Of a stretch of 64,000 nt of DNA, positions 60,688 through 64,000 are shown in pieces. The position numbers were made by a program, and so were the translations under genes. The notes under the pieces were generated by a model, which saw only the letters and a list, made by a program, of their open reading frames with translations, was not told where the DNA came from and made no database searches. This DNA is from Nonomuraea thailandensis (GTDB lineage Bacteria > Actinomycetota > Actinomycetes > Streptosporangiales > Streptosporangiaceae): NCBI RefSeq assembly GCF_024172165.1, contig NZ_JAMZEB010000002.1, forward strand, positions 1,695,501-1,759,500, in the 5' to 3' direction. How positions within the stretch are numbered: position 1 is the first letter of the stretch; each line of letters opens with the position of its first letter.

Positions 60688-60719
60688 TCCCCATCCCTCC
60701 TCGTCACCTGGACTGCTAG

Positions 60720-61616
60720 ATGGCGCTGCTCAAACGGTCGAGCAATACGGCACCCGACCCCGAGGGTCGCATGCCGCTGATGGAGCATCTGCGGGAGCTG
60801 CGCAACCGCCTGGTGATCGCGCTGGCCGCCGTGCTCGTCGGCGTCGTGGTGGGCTTCATCGTCTTCGACCCGGTGTGGGCGTTCATCAAGGAACCGTTCT
60901 GTGAGACGCCACAGGCCGGTCAGCTCCGCCCCGGCGAGTGCACGCTGATCTTCGGCGGCATCTTCCAGTCGTTCTTCCTGACGCTGAAGGTGTCGGCGCT
61001 GGTCGGCATCGTGGTGTCCTCACCGGTCTGGCTGTACCAGATCTGGGCGTTCGTCACGCCCGCGCTCTACCGCAACGAGAAGCGGTACTCCTTCGCCTTC
61101 CTCGGGATCGCGGTCCCGCTGTTCCTGCTCGGCACCGCGCTGGCGTACTTCATCATGGACACCAGCCTGGCGATCCTGCTGGGGTTCGCGCCGACCGACT
61201 CCGTGGCGGCCATCCAGATCGACGAGTACGTGAGCTACGTGCTCATCATGCTGGTGATCTTCGGCATCTCGTTCGAGCTGCCGCTGCTGCTGGTGTTCCT
61301 GAACATCGTCGGCGTCCTGTCCCACGCCACGGTCAAGAAGCACCGCCGCACCGTCATCTTCGTCATGTTCATCTTCGGCGCGGTCATCACGCCGGGCGGA
61401 GACCCGCTGACGATGATGGCGCTGGCCATGCCGATGGTCGTGCTCTACTTCGTGGCCGAGGGCGTCATGTACCTCCGCGAGCGGCGCATGCCGAACACGG
61501 AGAACTTCTCCCACCTGTCCGACGACGAGGCCTCGCCGCTGGCCGAGGACACCTCGTCCCTTGACGACGACCCCACGCCTCTCGACGAGGAGCCGCCCGC
61601 GGCGGACAAGCGTTGA
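60720..61616 (+). CDS. tatC: Sec-independent translocase subunit TatC
   Basis: This 298-aa protein has six TM helices. The conserved N-terminus MPLMEHLRELRNRLV contains the Glu and Arg that bind the twin-arginine signal. The first external loop is longer than in E. coli and has two Cys (FCETPQ and GECTLI). The C-terminal 50 residues are acidic (DDEASPLAEDTSSLDDD). No clear RBS; translation may depend on tatA. Confidence 0.97.
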   Translation: MALLKRSSNTAPDPEGRMPLMEHLRELRNRLVIALAAVLVGVVVGFIVFDPVWAFIKEPFCETPQAGQLRPGECTLIFGGIFQSFFLTLKVSALVGIVVSSPVWLYQIWAFVTPALYRNEKRYSFAFLGIAVPLFLLGTALAYFIMDTSLAILLGFAPTDSVAAIQIDEYVSYVLIMLVIFGISFELPLLLVFLNIVGVLSHATVKKHRRTVIFVMFIFGAVITPGGDPLTMMALAMPMVVLYFVAEGVMYLRERRMPNTENFSHLSDDEASPLAEDTSSLDDDPTPLDEEPPAADKR

Positions 61617-61644
61617 GGGCATTCCGGTCTCGCCCGTCAGGCGA

Positions 61645-61650
61645 TACATT
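61645..61650 (+). promoter_or_regulatory. -10 box for the leaderless diacylglycerol-kinase-like gene
   Basis: TACATT is 6 nt before GTG 61657. Confidence 0.5.
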
Positions 61651-61656
61651 CCGGGC

Positions 61657-62550
61657 GTGTCCTCCTCCCCGCAACTCGCCCTGCTGGTCAACCCCGCCGC
61701 GCGCGGCGGGCGTACGCTGCGCCTGCTCGAGCCCGTGGCGCGCCGGCTGCGTGCCGGAGGGGCCGAGCTGACGGTGATCGTCGGTGACGACGCCACCGAC
61801 GCGCTGGAGCGTGCCTGCACCGCCGTGTCCGAGCGCCCCGACGCCCTGGTGGCCTTCGGCGGCGACGGCCTGGTGCACCTGGCCGTGCAGGCGGTGGCCG
61901 GCACGGACGTGCCGCTCGGCATCATCCCCGCGGGCACCGGCAACGACTTCGCCGCCGCGCTCGGCCTGCCCCGCCACGACCTCGTCGCCGCCGCGGGCAC
62001 CGTGCTGCGCATGAAGTCGCGCCGCGTCGACGCCGCCCGCATCCGCGCGGGGACGGCCGAGGAACTGTTCGCCGGGGTCGCGTGCTGCGGGTTCGACTCC
62101 CGCGTCAACGAACGGGCCAACCGGCTCACCTGGCCGCCGGGGATGGCCCGGTACATGGTGGCCACGGCGCGCGAGCTGCGCTCGTTCCGGCCGGTCCCCT
62201 TCCGCCTCACGCTGGACGGCGGCGAGGTGGTCGAGCGGGAGGCCATGCTGGTGGCGATCGCCAACACGCGCTCGTACGGGGCGGGCATGCGGGTCTGCCC
62301 GGACGCCCGGCCCGACGACGGGCTGCTGGACGTGGTGATGATCGGCGCCGTGACCAAGGGGGAGTTCCTGCGGGTGTTCCCCGGCGTGTACCGGGGCAGG
62401 CACGTGACGCATCCCGCCGTGTCGGTGTGGCGCGTGCGCAGCGTGCGGGTCGAGGCCGAGGACCTGATCGCCTACGCCGACGGCGAACGGGTGGGAGCAG
62501 TGCCGGTGGAGTGCGAGGTCCGGCCAGGGGCGCTGCGCGTCATCGTATGA
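61657..62550 (+). CDS. Diacylglycerol kinase-like lipid kinase (DagK/YegS family)
   Basis: From GTG 61657 the product is 297 aa. It has the nucleotide-binding NPAARGGRTL, GGDGLVHLAVQAV (GGDGT in most relatives) and IPAGTGNDFAAAL, plus the C-terminal metal/dimer region YGAGMRVCPDARPDDGLLDVV. It phosphorylates diacylglycerol or a related lipid, feeding phosphatidic acid recycling. The start is set by the leaderless TACATT box. In many actinobacteria this gene sits between tatC and helY. Confidence 0.92.
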   Translation: MSSSPQLALLVNPAARGGRTLRLLEPVARRLRAGGAELTVIVGDDATDALERACTAVSERPDALVAFGGDGLVHLAVQAVAGTDVPLGIIPAGTGNDFAAALGLPRHDLVAAAGTVLRMKSRRVDAARIRAGTAEELFAGVACCGFDSRVNERANRLTWPPGMARYMVATARELRSFRPVPFRLTLDGGEVVEREAMLVAIANTRSYGAGMRVCPDARPDDGLLDVVMIGAVTKGEFLRVFPGVYRGRHVTHPAVSVWRVRSVRVEAEDLIAYADGERVGAVPVECEVRPGALRVIV

Positions 62551-62661
62551 GATCTACTTTGTAAAGGCGCTTGGCCTGAACGGCGCGGCGCCGGCGATGA
62601 ACACACCCGCGGGCGCCGCGAGGGCCGTAACAGGCGGGACGGACCGGAATGGCGATTTCGG

Positions 62662-62667
62662 TAGGCT
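62662..62667 (+). promoter_or_regulatory. -10 box for leaderless helY
   Basis: TAGGCT is 7 nt before ATG 62675. Confidence 0.5.
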
Positions 62668-62674
62668 GACGGGT

Positions 62675-64000
62675 ATGACAACGCCAGCGGAACGCTACGC
62701 GGCCTTCCGTCAGAAGCACGGGGACGACGGGGCCGCTCTGAGATCGTTCCGAGGTCTCTACGACTTCGAGCTGGACGACTTCCAGCTGGACGCCTGCCGG
62801 GCCCTGGAGGCCGGAGACGGGGTCCTGGTGGCGGCGCCCACGGGCTCGGGCAAGACGGTCGTCGGGGAGTTCGCCGTCCACCTCGCCCTGGAGCAGGGCC
62901 GCAAGTGCTTCTACACGACGCCGATCAAGGCGCTGTCCAACCAGAAGTACAACGACCTGGTCAAGCGGTACGGCACCGCCAAGGTCGGCCTGCTGACCGG
63001 CGACAACAGCGTCAACGGCGAGGCGCCCATCGTGGTCATGACGACCGAGGTGCTGCGCAACATGCTCTACGCCGGCTCGGCGACGCTGGCCGGGCTCGGG
63101 TTCGCCGTGATGGACGAGGTGCACTACCTGGCCGACCGGTTCAGGGGCGCGGTGTGGGAAGAGGTCATCATCCACCTGCCCGACTCGGTGCGGCTGGTGG
63201 CGCTGTCGGCGACGGTGAGCAACGCCGAGGAGTTCGGCGAGTGGATGGGCGAGGTGCGCGGCGACACCACGGTGATCGTCGACGAGCACCGGCCGGTGCC
63301 GCTGTGGCAGCACATGATGGTCGGCAACCGCGTCTACGACCTGTTCATGACCGACGACCTGACGCCGCGCATCAACCCGACGCTGATGCGGGTGACGCGT
63401 GACGCCGAGCGGCTGACGGCGGGACGGGGCCGGCGGGGCTACGGCAGGCCGCAGCGCTCGCGCCCGCCGGACCGGGTGCAGGTGATCGAGAAGCTGGACT
63501 CCGAGGGGCTGCTGCCGGCGATCACGTTCATCTTCTCGCGGGCGGGCTGCCAGGCGGCGGTGCAGCAGTGCCTGTACGCGGGCATCCGGCTGACCACCGA
63601 CCGCGAGCGGCACGAGATCAGGCAGCTCGTGGACGAGCGCACCGCGCACCTGCCCGACGAGGACCTGGCGGTGCTGGGCTACCTGGAGTGGCGCGACTGC
63701 CTGGAGCGGGGGCTGGCGGCCCATCACGCGGGCATGCTGCCGGCGTTCAAGGAGGTCGTGGAGGAGCTGTTCACGCGCGGCCTGGTCAAGGCGGTGTTCG
63801 CCACCGAGACGCTGGCGCTGGGCATCAACATGCCGGCCCGCAGCGTGGTGATCGAGAAGCTCGACAAGTGGAACGGCGAGACCCACGCCGATCTCACGCC
63901 GGGGGAGTACACCCAGCTCACCGGCCGGGCCGGGCGGCGCGGCATCGACGTCGAGGGCCACGCGGTGGTGCTGTGGCAGCCGGGCATGGATCCGCTGTCG
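62675..64000 (+). CDS. helY: Ski2/Mtr4-like DEVH helicase HelY (N-terminal part; runs off the window)
   Basis: 442 codons are visible. Motif I APTGSGKT, Ia TTPIKALSNQKY, II MDEVHYL (DEVH), III LSATVSN, the LAAHHAGMLP motif, V TETLALGINMPA and VI QLTGRAGRRG are all present. This is the Ski2-like RNA/DNA helicase family, and tatC-dagK-helY order matches mycobacteria (Rv2092c). The C-terminal half is outside the window. It probably acts in RNA turnover; the exact role is unknown. Confidence 0.94.
   Translation, partial: MTTPAERYAAFRQKHGDDGAALRSFRGLYDFELDDFQLDACRALEAGDGVLVAAPTGSGKTVVGEFAVHLALEQGRKCFYTTPIKALSNQKYNDLVKRYGTAKVGLLTGDNSVNGEAPIVVMTTEVLRNMLYAGSATLAGLGFAVMDEVHYLADRFRGAVWEEVIIHLPDSVRLVALSATVSNAEEFGEWMGEVRGDTTVIVDEHRPVPLWQHMMVGNRVYDLFMTDDLTPRINPTLMRVTRDAERLTAGRGRRGYGRPQRSRPPDRVQVIEKLDSEGLLPAITFIFSRAGCQAAVQQCLYAGIRLTTDRERHEIRQLVDERTAHLPDEDLAVLGYLEWRDCLERGLAAHHAGMLPAFKEVVEELFTRGLVKAVFATETLALGINMPARSVVIEKLDKWNGETHADLTPGEYTQLTGRAGRRGIDVEGHAVVLWQPGMDPLS

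Noticed and set aside
1..64000. Insertion sequences, integrases, prophage genes, tRNA or rRNA genes
   Set aside because: I looked for transposase or recombinase motifs, terminal inverted repeats flanking genes, and cloverleaf-like structures and found none I could support; small RNA genes could be missed by eye.

Overview
This 64 kb window is chromosomal DNA from a high-G+C actinomycete. It encodes a WhiB protein, an NnaR-type regulator and the complete Pup-proteasome set: mpa, dop, pup, prcB, prcA, pafA, pafB and pafC, followed by tatA, tatC and helY. The FHA protein with an HFN-type zinc ribbon and the overall gene content suggest a Streptosporangiaceae/Nonomuraea-like genome. That placement is inference; no rRNA or tRNA gene is visible to test it. 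The G+C content is very high and almost all long antisense reading frames are shadows. Many genes appear to be leaderless: a TANNNT -10 box sits 6-8 nt before the start codon.

Layout. 1-2.2 kb: the edge of a glycoconjugate cluster (carbamoyltransferase, heptose-phosphatase-like HAD, GT4 glycosyltransferase). 2.2-7.3 kb: a WhiB protein, a TPR protein, a small Cys-rich secreted protein and a large HTH-nSTAND1-TM-WD40 protein. 7.4-10.1 kb: peptide deformylase, then the nitrogen/siroheme pair nnaR-cbiX with a possible GlnR box. 10.1-17.6 kb: a TetR-like fragment, a PAC2 protein, a universal stress protein, leaderless metH, a HAD phosphatase and a membrane protein. 17.8-23.8 kb: a peptide/nickel-type ABC importer operon. 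23.8-25.7 kb: a NarL-type two-component system. 25.9-34.1 kb: RecB-like nuclease, M50 site-2 protease, FHA protein, RmlD-like SDR, GAF protein, tandem GNAT and trmI.

34.3-60.1 kb is the Pup-proteasome region. Mpa (34.3-36.1) and Dop (41.2-42.7) are separated by hypF, a diaminopropionate-ammonia-lyase-like gene and an acyltransferase. Pup (43.3) is separated from prcBA (49.2-50.9) by about 5.7 kb. That stretch holds a decayed endonuclease VII remnant, a DinB2-like polymerase with a non-aromatic steric gate, and a four-gene sugar ABC transporter, all on the minus strand except the remnant. Then follow pafA, two tandem FKBP lipoproteins, a SufR-like regulator, pafB and pafC. 60.1-64 kb: a small membrane protein, tatA, tatC, a diacylglycerol-kinase-like protein and the start of helY.

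Function. Dop and PafA attach and remove Pup (which ends in GGE here). Mpa unfolds pupylated substrates and PrcBA degrades them. PafBC is the DNA-damage transcription activator in mycobacteria, and it shares the locus with a translesion polymerase. A recurrent small-scale feature is the bridging mini-ORF: four short frames (18-26 codons) whose stop codon overlaps the start of the next gene. Two of these also start on the stop of the preceding gene. One is built from 12-bp repeats encoding MTTR, and two resemble each other (before pafC and before the FHA gene).
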